The notes under the pieces are model-generated. The model did no database searches, was not told the DNA's origin, and was given only the letters and a program-made list of their open reading frames with translations. A DNA stretch of 64,000 bases, from positions 3,720,001-3,784,000 of the forward strand of contig JAGYVD010000006.1 in the NCBI GenBank assembly GCA_021209875.1, read 5' to 3'. This DNA is from Rosellinia necatrix (lineage: Eukaryota; Ascomycota; Sordariomycetes; Xylariales; Xylariaceae). The position numbers and the translations under genes were made by a program. Shown piece by piece: positions 24,394 to 35,418 of the stretch (positions are counted from its first letter, which is position 1; each line of letters starts with the position of its first letter).

Positions 24394-25018
24394 GTGTACA
24401 TACATAGCGGTAACTTTCTATGAGCTCTGGGCAGGTATGTACTAGGTAGACATAGGGCCGGGGTCTGGTATTGATTTGTCTTACCAAGTTGGTAAGCGGT
24501 CGTTAGAGGTACGGTCTCACCGTTGGCCCCTGCTTTTAAGTTTTCGACAGCACCGGGCTAAGCTCTGCTCGAAAGCCAAATGGCTTCTGACAGTCAACTC
24601 GACTCGAACGGTCTTCATAGCGCAGTCGCACCTCCTCGGGTTTACTAGTCTGATCTCCCATCTCCACCAAGGCCCTGCATGCCGCCGGCCAACCGCTGTC
24701 CCTGGACTTGGATGTCATTAGGCATATCCGCTGGCTGCTGGTACAAGTACATCCATCCATAGTGTGTGTACTACGTGCTACGTACATACCTACGTACATA
24801 CCTCGAACCCACGTTCTGACACCCCCTGGTTACCCAAGGACGTTGATTTGCAATTTGGCGGTGAATCTACTTCAAAAGGGCCCTTCGTCCTCGCCGTCAC
24901 CACCTGTCACGAGTCTATTCTCCCTTCTGTTCATTATCCCTCTCTCCTTCCACCTGTACCACACCCACATCACCCCTCACCCGGCAGCAGGTCTTCGCCA
25001 GATAGCCTTTTGGAAACC

Positions 25019-26770
25019 ATGGCCCCACGCCCCCAGAACATCGGCATTAAGGCCATTGAACTTTACTTTCCCAGCCAGGTGAGGAAATCCAGCTGTTGTC
25101 ATGCCGTTGCCATGCCGTTGCCATGCTGTTGTCATGCTGTCGTGTTGTCGATGGCCCGAGACAACCCCACAAACCCCCTCTCCCAACCCTCCAGACATTG
25201 GGCGTTGTGAGGAAGGGAGAGGACAGAGGACAGAGGGCAGAGGACGGAGGGCACGAGACACAGCAAAGAAGGAAGCAACACAAGACCGTGGACTAACAAT
25301 GCTCTGTTCCGCAGTATGTCGAGCAAACCGAGCTCGAGAAGCACGATGGTGTCAGCACCGGCAAGTACACAATTGGTCTTGGCCAGACGAAGATGACCTT
25401 CTGCGATGACCGGGAAGGTGAGCAAGCCCCGTCCGTCCCTTGGCCCCAGAGAAGGAAACACTCTGGATGGCGCGAGCCCAGGCGGTGGCTAACGTTGCAA
25501 AATCGGCGCAGATATCTACTCATTTGCTCTGACGGCCACCTCGCGGCTCCTCAAGAACTACAACATCGACACCAACTCCATCGGTCGCCTCGAAGTCGGT
25601 ACCGAGACCATTCTTGATAAATCCAAGTCTGTCAAGACTGTCCTGATGCAGCTCTTCGGCGAGAACACCAACCTGGAGGGTGTCGATACCATCAATGCTT
25701 GCTACGGTGGCACCAATGCTGTCTTCAACAGCCTGAACTGGATTGAGTCCTCTGCTTGGGACGGACGGGACGCTATTGTCGTTGCCGGTGATATCGCCCT
25801 TTATGCAAAGGGCAATGCTCGCCCTACTGGAGGTGCCGGCTGTGTCGCCATGCTGATCGGCCCTGACGCCCCTATCGCCTTCGAGCCCGGTCTACGAGGC
25901 ACTTACATGTCGCACGTGTACGATTTCTACAAGCCTGATCTGACAAGCGAGTACCCCTACGTCGACGGCCATTACTCGGTCAACTGCTACACTGAGGCTC
26001 TTGATGCCGCTTACCGCGACTACTGCAAGCGCGAGGCCAGGCTCCAGAATGGCTCTGCCAACGGCGCCACCGATGCCAACAAGACTCCCCTGGACCGCTT
26101 CGACTATATGGCTTTCCACTCCCCGACCTGCAAGGTCGTCCAGAAGTCGTACGCTCGTCTGCTATACCACGACTACCTTGCCAATCCCGACAGCCCGGCA
26201 TTTGCCGAGGTTCCCGGGGACATCCGGGATATGGATTACCAGAAATCGCTCTCAGATAAGGTTGTGGAAAAGACCTTCATGGGATTGACCAAGAAGCGTT
26301 ATGCTGAGCGTCTCACGCCCGCTATTCAGGTGGCTACGAACTGCGGCAACATGTACTGCGGTTCCGTCTGGAGCGGTCTGGCCAGCTTGATCTCCCACGT
26401 CGACAGCGCGACCCTGGAGGGTAAGCGTATTGCCCTCTTTAGCTACGGTTCTGGTCTTGCGTCGAGCTTTATGTCTCTACGTATAAACGGAAGCACCGAG
26501 GCGATTTCCAAGGCTCTGGACATCCCTAATAAATTGGCTGCTCGCCGAGCCGTACCTCCTGAGACTTACGAGGCTGTGAGTACCTTTGTAGATTACCATC
26601 TTTGTTATGCATAAAACTAATTGGGCGTATAGTTCTGTGCGTTGCGCCACGATGCTCATCTTCAGAAGAATTTCGAGCCTAAGGGCGATGTGTCTACATT
26701 AACCCCCGGCACATACTACCTAACGAAGGTCGACGATATGTTCAAGCGATACTACGAGGTCAAGGCATAG
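25019..26770 (+). CDS. ERG13: Hydroxymethylglutaryl-CoA synthase (mevalonate pathway)
   Basis: Join(25019..25078,25315..25417,25512..26575,26633..26770); introns of 236, 94 and 57 nt, all GT-AG, and 1365 coding nt give 454 aa, normal for the family. The enzyme condenses acetyl-CoA with acetoacetyl-CoA to HMG-CoA, feeding ergosterol, ubiquinone and prenyl groups in the cytosol. It begins [20 protein letters not shown]. The catalytic Cys lies in [10 protein letters not shown] (C118) and the active-site His in [14 protein letters not shown] (H257). [18 protein letters not shown] and the C-terminal [12 protein letters not shown] block are intact. Exon 4 ([18 protein letters not shown]) is short, and reading through the last intron would give a truncated protein. 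Intron 1 holds two small tandem repeats. Confidence 0.98.
25095..25260. repeat. Two imperfect minisatellites inside HMG-CoA synthase intron 1
   Basis: 25095-25145 repeats a CCGTTGCCATG-like unit with small changes; 25215-25255 repeats AGAGGACAG-like units. Both lie in the 236-nt intron 1, and the branch-like CTAAC at about 25293 is preserved. Confidence 0.75.
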
Positions 26771-28008
26771 ATTTACGACTAACGAGGCATGATCTTTATA
26801 GATCCTGATACAGCAATAGACCAGCATCATAGCATTGGCGGGGCAATTGCCAGGACAGTGCGCGGCTCTCGGGTCTCTAGACGGTGCACAATTCATGGGC
26901 AGCGCAATGATTATATAGGTTGCATATACCAGACAGGAGCAGAAGGCACACAAGCTGCCGAATAGAAAGAAGGCTCAGTAATATGGAACCGGGAGGCAGG
27001 TTGAACTCCGACTTGTATATACCATCAACAGCCCAAGTCACAGTTTTACGTGGACGGCATTCTAAACAATAGATCTCATGACAAACACAACTGGTTACGC
27101 ATTGATCACTCACGTCACTCGACCTTCATCATGTACCGCCAAGTCCAACCTAACTAATATACAAATGTAGGTAGGTCCACCTCTTCCCTTCTAATTCCAT
27201 ATTGGTCCCTCACATATAAAGCTGGTGCCCAGGTTCCTCAGCTCTATTGGACGTAACTATAGCCGAATCAATATGCAAGAATCCTGTATTACCCGAGTCT
27301 ATCCAAGGGCCCCACGCTACTTCGTAACCGAGGAAAGTTTGTGTACCTCCGCAAGAACAAAGTGATAAGCATAAAATCCATCGATCGATATAGGGCTACG
27401 AAATGGAATAGCTAGGTACTTCGTAGCGGGAAACTACGGACGTCATAGGAGTCCGTGTACTCTCTTGGTCGTACGTACCCCCCAGTATCTCGGGGATTGG
27501 TTATGATAACGCCGTCTAGATAGATAGATAGATATATGAGTAGCAGATCTATGGGGCGAATAAGGTACTAATTATCGAGTCCGTAGGACAATCCGCTGTC
27601 AAAGAAGGGGAGGGGGAGGGGGCGGAGGGGGGCGTGATAGATAGATACTACGAAGGTCTGTTTAAACGTGGTATCTATCATGATAGAGAATACTAGTTGA
27701 CAGTGGTGTACAAATAAATGATATACAGTTGCCGTACCAAAGCAGGCAGTTCAATACCTCTAGCTCTTCTTCTTCTTCGTCATCATCATCATCATCGTCG
27801 TCGTCGTCGTCGTCGTTGTGACTGTCTCTTAACACCCTGCACATCCCCTCGTTGAGTTCTAATCTATGATCTACCAAAGTAGCCGAACCAGCTGGGACAG
27901 CCCCGCGCGTGTGTCCACCGACAGACGGGACAAAAAAAAAAGCACCATCCATCCATCCATCTACCCATCCATCTACCCATCTATCTACCCATCCACCTAC
28001 CCATCCAT
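26771..28008. other. Intergenic spacer between convergent genes
   Basis: 3' regions of HMG-CoA synthase and the minus-strand FAD oxidoreductase. Contains TAGA repeats (27518-27535), a TTC/ATC/GTC tract (27768-27820) and a CATC/CTAC-type tract ending at the oxidoreductase stop codon. No gene. Confidence 0.6.
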
Positions 28009-28010
28009 CT
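27945..28010. repeat. (CCAT/CTAC)n tract at the 3' end of the FAD oxidoreductase gene
   Basis: About sixteen degenerate tetranucleotide units that run up to the minus-strand stop codon at 28009-28011. Confidence 0.85.
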
Positions 28011-28157
28011 ACTCCGTCTTCTGCTTCCGGGCCACCGGCCACCGCCAGGCGGCGTGGCGGTGGAGCAGGTAGTCTCGGCTGCGGATGCCACGCCAGATGC
28101 CGTAGAGGCCGCCGACGGGCCAGAGGCTCTTGACGAAGGGTTTCCAGCCCTTATTCC

Positions 28158-28189
<32 letters not shown>

Positions 28190-29760
28190 GTGTGGACCTT
28201 AACCTTGACCTTGTCGTAGACGCTGGGTAGACCCGTGGCGCGGTACTTGGCGCGCAGGCCTTCGTAGGCGGCGCGGCCGCCGCCGAAGGCGGCCCAGAAC
28301 TCGGGCTCGCTGTAGTACGTGTGCGCGTACAGCCACTTCATGCCGCCGAGCTGGGCGACCTTGGCCTCGAGCGCGCGGTTCGCGCGGACGAAGGCCGCGC
28401 GGTCCTGCGGGCCCCAGCCCCAGACGCCGACGTTGAGCATCTCGGTGTCCGCATTGTTATCATTGTTGTTGTTGTCGTTATTGTTGTTGTTGTTCGTGAT
28501 GGTGGTGGTGATGGTAGAAGAGGAAGGGCGGCGCACGTGCGGATGGAAGCTGGGCCCCCTCGGCGTCTTGAGCGGGCAGAGCCACAGGGGCCAGATGTTG
28601 AGGGACTCGGTGGTGTGGGCGATGAAGGCCTCGGCGTTGTCGTAGGGGACGCCGAGGTCCTGGACGAAGAAGCGGGCGCTCTCGCCGCTGGCGTGGAGCG
28701 CGCGGTAGAGCATGCGCGTGTGCAGGAAGTCGTCGAGCAACCAGCGGAAGAAGCGGCTGAAGGGCACCGGCCGGAAGTAGTCGAAGGCGGCCTGGCCGAC
28801 CCAGAAGCCGCCGCGGTCGTAGCGGAAGAGGTACTCGGCCAGCGGTATGTACTCGGTGACGGCGCTCGGGGAGGGCGGAGGGTCAGAGAGCGACGACGAC
28901 GACGATGACCGCGGCGCCGACGACACGGAGGACGCGAGGCCCTTGGTGACCTCGCGCACGTGCATGTAGTACCACGGGTCCCAGGCGTGGCTAAACGTGC
29001 GCGGCTCCCGGCCCGGGGGAAGCTCGTCCGTCAGCTCGCCGCTGACGACGACGCCGTGGCCCTCGGAGAACAGGATCCCGTCGACGTAGTCGTTGCCGGG
29101 CTTCGCGCACTCCTCGCGCACGGCCCGGATGGCCTCGGCGACGCTGTTCGTGCGGCGGTACGTCGTGCGCACGAAGCGCCTGGCCTCGACGAGCCGGAGC
29201 TCCAGCAGCGTCGTGATGCCGAGGGTGCCGACGGCGCCGGCGGCGCCGTGGAAGAGGTCGGCGTACTTCTCGGGGTCCTCCCCGTTCCCCAGCTTCGTGT
29301 CGACCAACGACGACAACGCGTGTGGGCGCGGGCGGCGGGAGGACCCGGGCTTCGCGACGACGACCTCGCCGTCGGGAAGGACCATCTCGACGGCGTCGAC
29401 GGACTCGTCGAAGTAGCCGTGGCGGAAGGAGCTGCTCTCCCCGGCGGTGCCGGCGAACCCGCCGCCGGCCGTGATCCCGGGGAACTCCATGACGACGGGC
29501 GGCACCAGGCCGTGGCGCAGCGTGCGCTCGACCAGCCGGTCCATGGGCACGTTGGGCTCGACCAGCGCCACGCGCCGCGCCGCGTCCACCTCGAGCACGT
29601 CCCCGAGCGCCCCGATGTCCACCGTCCGCGCCCGCGCCTTCAGGTGCGCCGGCCGCGTCGAGTTGGTGCTGCCGTGCGCGATCCGGAACGGCACCCCCTT
29701 CTCGAAGTACCCGCGCACCGTTGCCGCGATCAGCCGTACCGCCTGCTGGTGTCGCTCCAT
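28009..29760 (-). CDS. DHCR24/DIMINUTO-like FAD-binding oxidoreductase
   Basis: Intronless, 583 aa. PCMH-type FAD domain: [15 protein letters not shown] (about 23-37), [14 protein letters not shown] (about 64-77), and the signature [20 protein letters not shown] (about 91-110), then [19 protein letters not shown] and [19 protein letters not shown]. The C-terminal half keeps DHCR24-type blocks such as [20 protein letters not shown] and KWLYAHTYY. Plant and animal homologues reduce sterol side-chain double bonds. Fungal relatives are common, but their substrate is generally unproven, so sterol reduction is inferred. An Asn/Asp repeat (near residues 415-440) and an Asp-rich run near the C-terminus are insertions in loops. 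The 110 bp upstream of the ATG is a GAAGAA-type purine tract on the coding strand, probably 5' UTR. Confidence 0.85.
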
Positions 29761-29872
29761 CTCTTCTTCTTCTGCCTCTCCTGCTTCTTCTGCTTCTTCT
29801 GCTTCTTCTTCTTCTCCTTCTTCTCCTTCTTCCTCCTCTTCCTCTTCCTCTTCCTCTTCTCGTCGCTCCCCC
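29761..29872 (-). repeat. Purine-rich (GAA/GAG)n leader
   Basis: On the coding strand this is an almost pure GAAGAA/GAGGAA tract immediately upstream of the ATG of the FAD oxidoreductase. Confidence 0.8.
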
Positions 29873-30929
29873 TCCGGCTCCCTTTGCGTGTCTTGCCTTT
29901 TTCTTCTGCTTTATTTGACCCGAGGACTATATCATTGAGACCCAGGGGCTCTATAAGTTTGCACCCAGTTCGTCCTCCTTTCACGTCGTCTCCTTATTAA
30001 GAAAGAGTGTGAGTAATATGTGTGGCACACGCCGTGACGTAGTAGCTCGGCCGTGTGTTGATAGGTGATGAGGGTTTCAATTCGAGATAAAAAAAAATAA
30101 AAAAAAACCGAGATATCGAGACCCCGGTTGGCGGTGCTTGGTGCTTGCCTATTGGTAGATAGAACGACCTGAACATGCCTTGGGGTACAGAGCATACAGG
30201 GGTTGGTGGTCGCCCTGTGATGGGGCGAGCTTACTCTCTTAGAGTGCTAAACCCACTTACTTACCTACCTATCTATCCACACATTTAGGCTTTAGGTACC
30301 TTACCTACCTAGGTACAACTGATGAATCTCATAGGTTGGCAACTGCCTCCAGTATCACGAGTATTACGCTTCGTGAGATGAAAGTGCTATTGTCATGGCA
30401 AGATGAAACGCAACACTACCTACCCAGAGATATTCCTGGGTTGTCTAAGTAAACAGATATTATCAAGTAGATGCCTATCTCAGTATTTGGTATTTACGGC
30501 GACTGATCCCCTTATCTAAATAAGCACCGCTCGCATCGCACCAAGCTGTATTTATAGATAGATGTTGGTACAGTTTATTCTGTCTTTATCGTTACATCGT
30601 TACATCGTCGCATATATATATATATAATCGTAAATGTGTCCTTCCCATCCTATCATCATGTACAAATGAAATCCTCATGTGCGTCATGCAGGTAGGTGTG
30701 TGTATGTATGATAGAACCAAGAACTCCAAGCCCTCCGAGGGCAAACCCATCCATCATTGCCCAAAGATAGTCCCTGACAGTGGTAGGCAGCCCGAGTAGT
30801 GCCACCGAGTGTAGACCGCCCGCATGTATATATAAATCGCACAAATACCAGCCCGTTTGTATCCTGTTAGACCGTCCTCATCACGTCCATGAAACCCCAT
30901 CGGAACTCATCATCATAATCGTAACCATA
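29873..30929. other. Intergenic spacer
   Basis: Promoter region of the FAD oxidoreductase and 3' region of the esterase. Has an A-rich patch (30088-30108), a TACCTAGGTA palindrome (30306-30315) and an (AT)n tract (30611-30626). No gene. Confidence 0.6.
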
Positions 30930-32527
30930 TCATAGCCGACTAATAAGCGCCAGCGCAGTCTCCCTAGCAACCTTGGCCCTCGCCATCTCGAGGACGTCCT
31001 TGCTGTTGTACGGCGTCAGCGTCGCCGGGTCGCCGGCGACCTCGTCGAGCGCGGGGGCGGTGATGTACTTGTAGGAGGAGGGGATGTCCTTGGGCTGCTT
31101 GCGGGTGGCGGTGACGAACTCGGCCCAGCCCTGGACGCAGCGCTCCGAGGCCGGAAGGCGCGGCAGCACGGCGGCGAAGACGTGCGGCATGGCCTCGTAC
31201 TCCTCGAAGGCGACGGCGACGCCGTCCGCGCGTAGCTTGGCCACGAGGTACCGGTCCTCGTCCGCTAGACACTCCCAGCCGCACGATACCCAGACCGGCG
31301 GCGCGCCCGCCCAGCTCCGCGCCAGGTGCGCGCTGACCAAGGGGTGCAGCCGCAGCGCGTCGTCGACGTACAGGTGTCGCCGTGCCGGCCGCGCCGGCCA
31401 CGCCGCGTCCGCCGGCGGCGGCGACCGCTCCTGCGCCGACGGCTCCGGCAGGTAGTCCCACGACTGATTCCGCGACCACGACGGCATGCTCTGCACGATG
31501 TCCAACCACGGCGAGAACAGCGTGATCCCCGCCGGCAGCGGCACGCTGCGCCGCACCCCGAACCAGGCGATCTTGACGTTCCGCCGCCGCAACTGGAGAA
31601 TCGTCTGTGTTAGGGCTAGGGCGAGGTTTCCTCCGGCGCTGTTTCATTTTTTTTTACCCCTTTGTTAGCACGCGACGGTCTCTTTATGTGGGCTGTTGCT
31701 TGTTTCGTTGCAGGGCAGGGGAAAGGAGGGGACGAAAGGGGAAAGAATGTTTTTTTTTTTTTTTCTTACCTGTCACCACCGAAGACGATATCCCTCGGGG
31801 ACACGGCCTCGTGTAGCGATCCAGGGGGCGGGTAGAGGAGCGTGAGGTACGACACTAGAGCGTCGAGAAGGGCCGCCGGGAAAGGGTGCTGGGGCGCCAG
31901 GCGGTAGCGGACTGAGTAGACGCGGCCGCCCATGGCCTTGGCCAGGCGCTTGGCGAACTGGCGATGGGTGGCCGGGTCGCAGAGGTAGTAGGCGCCGCCG
32001 TGGAAGTACAGCACGGTGGTGGCGTTGCTGCACTCCTTCATCATCTCGCCGTACTTCTCGGCCTCGGGGATGGCCGGCGGCCGCGACTCGCGCGTGGCCC
32101 CGCGCCGGTACCCCGTCCACTCGGCCTCGACGGGCACGATGTCCGGCACCCGGCACCCGGCGGCCCGCGCCTCGGCCCCCCCGAGCGACCGGATCGCCCA
32201 CATCAGCGCCTCCCGCACCCCCCTCTCCGGCGGCACCTCGCACACGGCGTTGCTGATCCAGATCCGCCCCTTGACGCCCGGGTCTAGCAGCGTCAGTGCC
32301 TGCGTCTTGGCGATGGCCCGCGGCTTCGAGCCCCGGATTGCCGACCGCAGGAGCGTCAGCGTCACGTCCGTCCGCAGGTCGAGGTACTGCGCGGTTTCCG
32401 ACAAACCGAGGAGCCGCCGCAGGAGGAGGTGGATCAGCAGTGGGATCTTGGGCACCATGGACCAGGCAAGCCTGACCCGGGCCCTTTTCAACTCGGCCTG
32501 GTCTTCCGCTAGGGTGCCGACAGCCAT
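30930..32527 (-). CDS. HSL-family alpha/beta hydrolase (esterase/lipase)
   Basis: Complement(join(30930..31638,31770..32527)), 488 aa. The 131-nt GT-AG intron lies inside the nucleophile codon: exon 1 ends GGD-AG and exon 2 supplies C, restoring GGDSAGGNLALA with Ser253. The oxyanion-hole motif is YFHGGAYYL (HGG at 176-178). The acid is in the WECLADEDRYL block, and the catalytic His in AMPHVFAAV. YRLAPQHPFPAAL is the usual HSL strand-helix. The N-terminus has a hydrophobic helix (PLLIHLLLRRLLGL, about 29-42) that could anchor it to membranes. HSL-type fungal enzymes include sterol-ester and steroid deacetylases, and the neighbouring DHCR24-like gene makes a lipid substrate plausible but unproven. 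The intron contains a run of about 18 A on the coding strand. Confidence 0.88.
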
Positions 32528-35065
32528 TGTCGAGAATGTGTGTGAGCGCGTGTGTGTGTGCCTGCCTGTGTGTGTGTGTCTGTGTGTGTGTGTGTGTGTG
32601 TGGTTGTAGACCGTAAAGTGTTGGAGACGGTAGTAGTGGGGAGAGGGCGGGTGACGGTTGACGGTTGACGGTTGACGGTTAACGGCCGTGGATGGCTTCA
32701 GATGGGACCCTCGTTGCTGACTTATCGCTACACCTATTCAATTAGGCAATACAAGACAGTAGAGTCGGCAGCAAGATCTCGCTACCGGGAAGAAGTCCAC
32801 CAGCAGCACGGCGGTGGGGAAAGAATCGGGCTTTTTTTCCTCTTCCTCCGACGTTTGAGATCACTAAGTGACCTGTTTATGGTCTTCTGGCGATTCTTTG
32901 TTGTATTCCTGATCATTCGGGTAATTGGCTCGGGTGGCACTCGATTATGTTCATTTAATCGAATGAGGATTTCAGGACCAACCCGGTCTCGGGCGACTAA
33001 ATATCTAACTACCTAGGTAGATTAAGTAGGTACTTAAACAAGCAGCAACCTGTTGCCAGCGTTTCGGCCAAGTCACACTTCGATTGAGTGGTCGATAAGC
33101 CCACCAAGGTGAAAGCTAGACGTACATTGCACCCATAACACACCCATTGGCCACCTATACCAACCAACCCCAGATAACGACCTACATGACGAGGCATTCG
33201 GAGGCGCTGGAATGCCCAGAGGCCCGTAGCCCTCAGCTCGTCCGTGTATACACGTGTACTCCTGTAATCTAGATAGATATGGATACCTGCCTTAGGGCCG
33301 ACATACCGACGACCCAGTGCCACGCCCTTCCCCCTCCCTACAAGACCTACAAGACCCCCTAAACTACAAGATAACCCACGGCAGTGACCCGCTCCCGACT
33401 CCCCCGATCCCCGGAAAGCGCAGGCTGCTGAACCGAGATGGTCACTCATTGGCCACAGCAGCAGAACGTACATGGAACTTGGACTTCTCTCGAGCTCCGT
33501 CTCGAGCTTCGCTGGGTTCCCACTAGTCAGAGGGTAGCGTACGTGCACGTGGGGGTTAAGGTAGCCGAGCCTCGGCGTCCTCGAACCGGCACGGGCTTGG
33601 TTGCCGGGGTTTGGGTACCTACCTTTTTCTCGGGCCTGTCACGTCGTCCTCCACACTGACTGACTAACTGACTGGACTTGGACTGACTTATACAATTTCC
33701 CAGAACGGCCGTCTGGCCTGACCACACACACACACATCGACACATACCTAGTACACGTAGTACACGTAGGAGCAACACACACACATACCGGCGATTGAGT
33801 AGTAACCCACATGATTGCCACCCAAGGTTATCCTGATCCGGGTCTAGTATGCAAAATCGGAGATGTGATTAAGTGATAAATAGCCCAGCTGAGCCCGAGA
33901 CGTGGAATGCAGCAGCGCAGCGGGAGGAGGGGGGGAGCTCGCTTTTCTCCTCGTCGAGTTGCTTGCTTGCGAACATGCAAAAGCTGTTTCCTGTGGTGCG
34001 CCAGTCCGCGCAAGCTCGCCTTTCCCTACTGGATGGGTGGGTTAGGTATGATAGCCTTAGGTAACCTGGTAGGGTGCTGTCTGTCCCTTTCCCACCTGAA
34101 ATGCTACCAGTACCCGTACTTATGTTGGATGCTCCTATCTATCTCCATACTTACATACACATATATAGGTAGGTAGGCAGGTAGGTAGCTAGCTAGCTAG
34201 CCTACCTCCTACGTAGCACGTCCACCCTATCTATACCCGTAATGCACTCATGCATCGTTAGTTACCCATTCCCAACAACTAAGTAAACAAATCTCCAAAG
34301 AGGCCAATCGTCTTTCAGATCGTCCATCCATCTCGAGGTGACCTACCAACCTAGGGAAAGCTGTCGAGGATCAAAAGATAAGACAAGCGCGCAGGGCAAA
34401 TTTGCCTGACGAATATGCTTTTATCGTCGTACCTGTTATGCACTACAATTTGATATGGAAATACCTACAGGTACTGGAGGGTTACAGATAAGAAGAGAAG
34501 AAAAATAGAATAAAAAGGGATGAAAGATACTTTCGAATAAAACGCGCCGATAGACGCGAGGCGCACGTTCCGCGAGAAAAGCAAGCAAGCAAAGCAAAGC
34601 AAAGCATACCTAACCGAACCGCCGACTACACACCTACCCTACATCTCCATCTCCATCGATCCAATCTAACCTACTACATACCTGCATACCTAATCTAACC
34701 CGAGTGATTCCTTCCAGGGCACCCGGCTTCCGGAGGTAGATTAGGCAGCCTAGCCCAGCTCACTCACTCACTCACTCACCCACCCACCGTCCCGCCGTCC
34801 CACCCGCCACCACACCGCGCAAGGTATACCATACGCGACTCCACCTGCCGAGGGGTGATTCGTGATGATTCGAGTCGGCGGCTTTGGGTCTAGACGAGGC
34901 GCCCATCCGCGGACCTACAATACCTACCTCCATAGAGTCGCAATGGTCAAGGTCGCAAAGCCTTCCCCCCCGCCTCTTCTAACTAGCCCGAACCGAGTCT
35001 ACAGGTGCAAAATATACCACAGCCGCGGTAGTAGTTACTATTTCACTGGAGCAGCATATATGTAC

Positions 35066-35096
<31 letters not shown>

Positions 35097-35418
35097 CCCG
35101 CGACCCAAGTCCCTTGCATGAGCTGAGCGTGTTATCATCATGTATATGTATGCCGCCTACCCTAGTTAGATATGTTTTGCGTTAGGATTAAAAAAACACA
35201 TGCTATTCCGTGGTCTGCTAATAGAATTACTTTCTTTTTTCTTCTCTCTCGCTATGTTCCGAGAGCGAAACTGAGTACCCCCACACGTGTGTACCCCCAT
35301 CCTCTCAGTCTTTCTTATTTTATACAGTAGGGGATGATGCCGTATCGGGCCAACCCTAAACGTAAAACCACGCATTATGAATCACGTTTTATGCCACGCT
35401 GTCCGAACCTAGCGACAA
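32528..35418. other. 2.9-kb intergenic spacer
   Basis: Contains a (TG)n tract in the esterase leader (32537-32603), a tandem TTGACGG repeat (32650-32685), a TACCTAGGTA palindrome (33010-33019), CA repeats (33722-33740), TAGG/CTAG repeats (34166-34202), CACT repeats (34761-34792) and a TA/TG tract (35063-35096). No convincing gene. Confidence 0.55.
32537..32603. repeat. (TG)n tract upstream of the esterase gene
   Basis: Interrupted TG dinucleotide tract just upstream of the minus-strand ATG at 32527. Confidence 0.9.

Larger units (their letters stand above)
19544..25018. other. 5.5-kb gene-free spacer
   Basis: The longest spacer in the window. It has A-runs (19662-19678, 20302-20315), GGTGTT-rich (20370-20402) and TAA (20484-20510) microsatellites, AGATAGAC repeats (21360-21388), a long GTAT tract (24229-24283), a GA tract (24366-24392) and two TACCTAGGTA palindromes (23067, 23285). 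ORFs are short; 21752-21988 (+) is the most coding-like but shows no recognisable domain. The last 250 bp are a CT/CAC-rich leader for HMG-CoA synthase. Confidence 0.5.

Noticed and set aside
33009..33548. 179-codon minus-strand ORF
   Set aside because: Its end overlaps a TACCTAGGTA palindrome, the composition is not protein-like, and no domain is seen.
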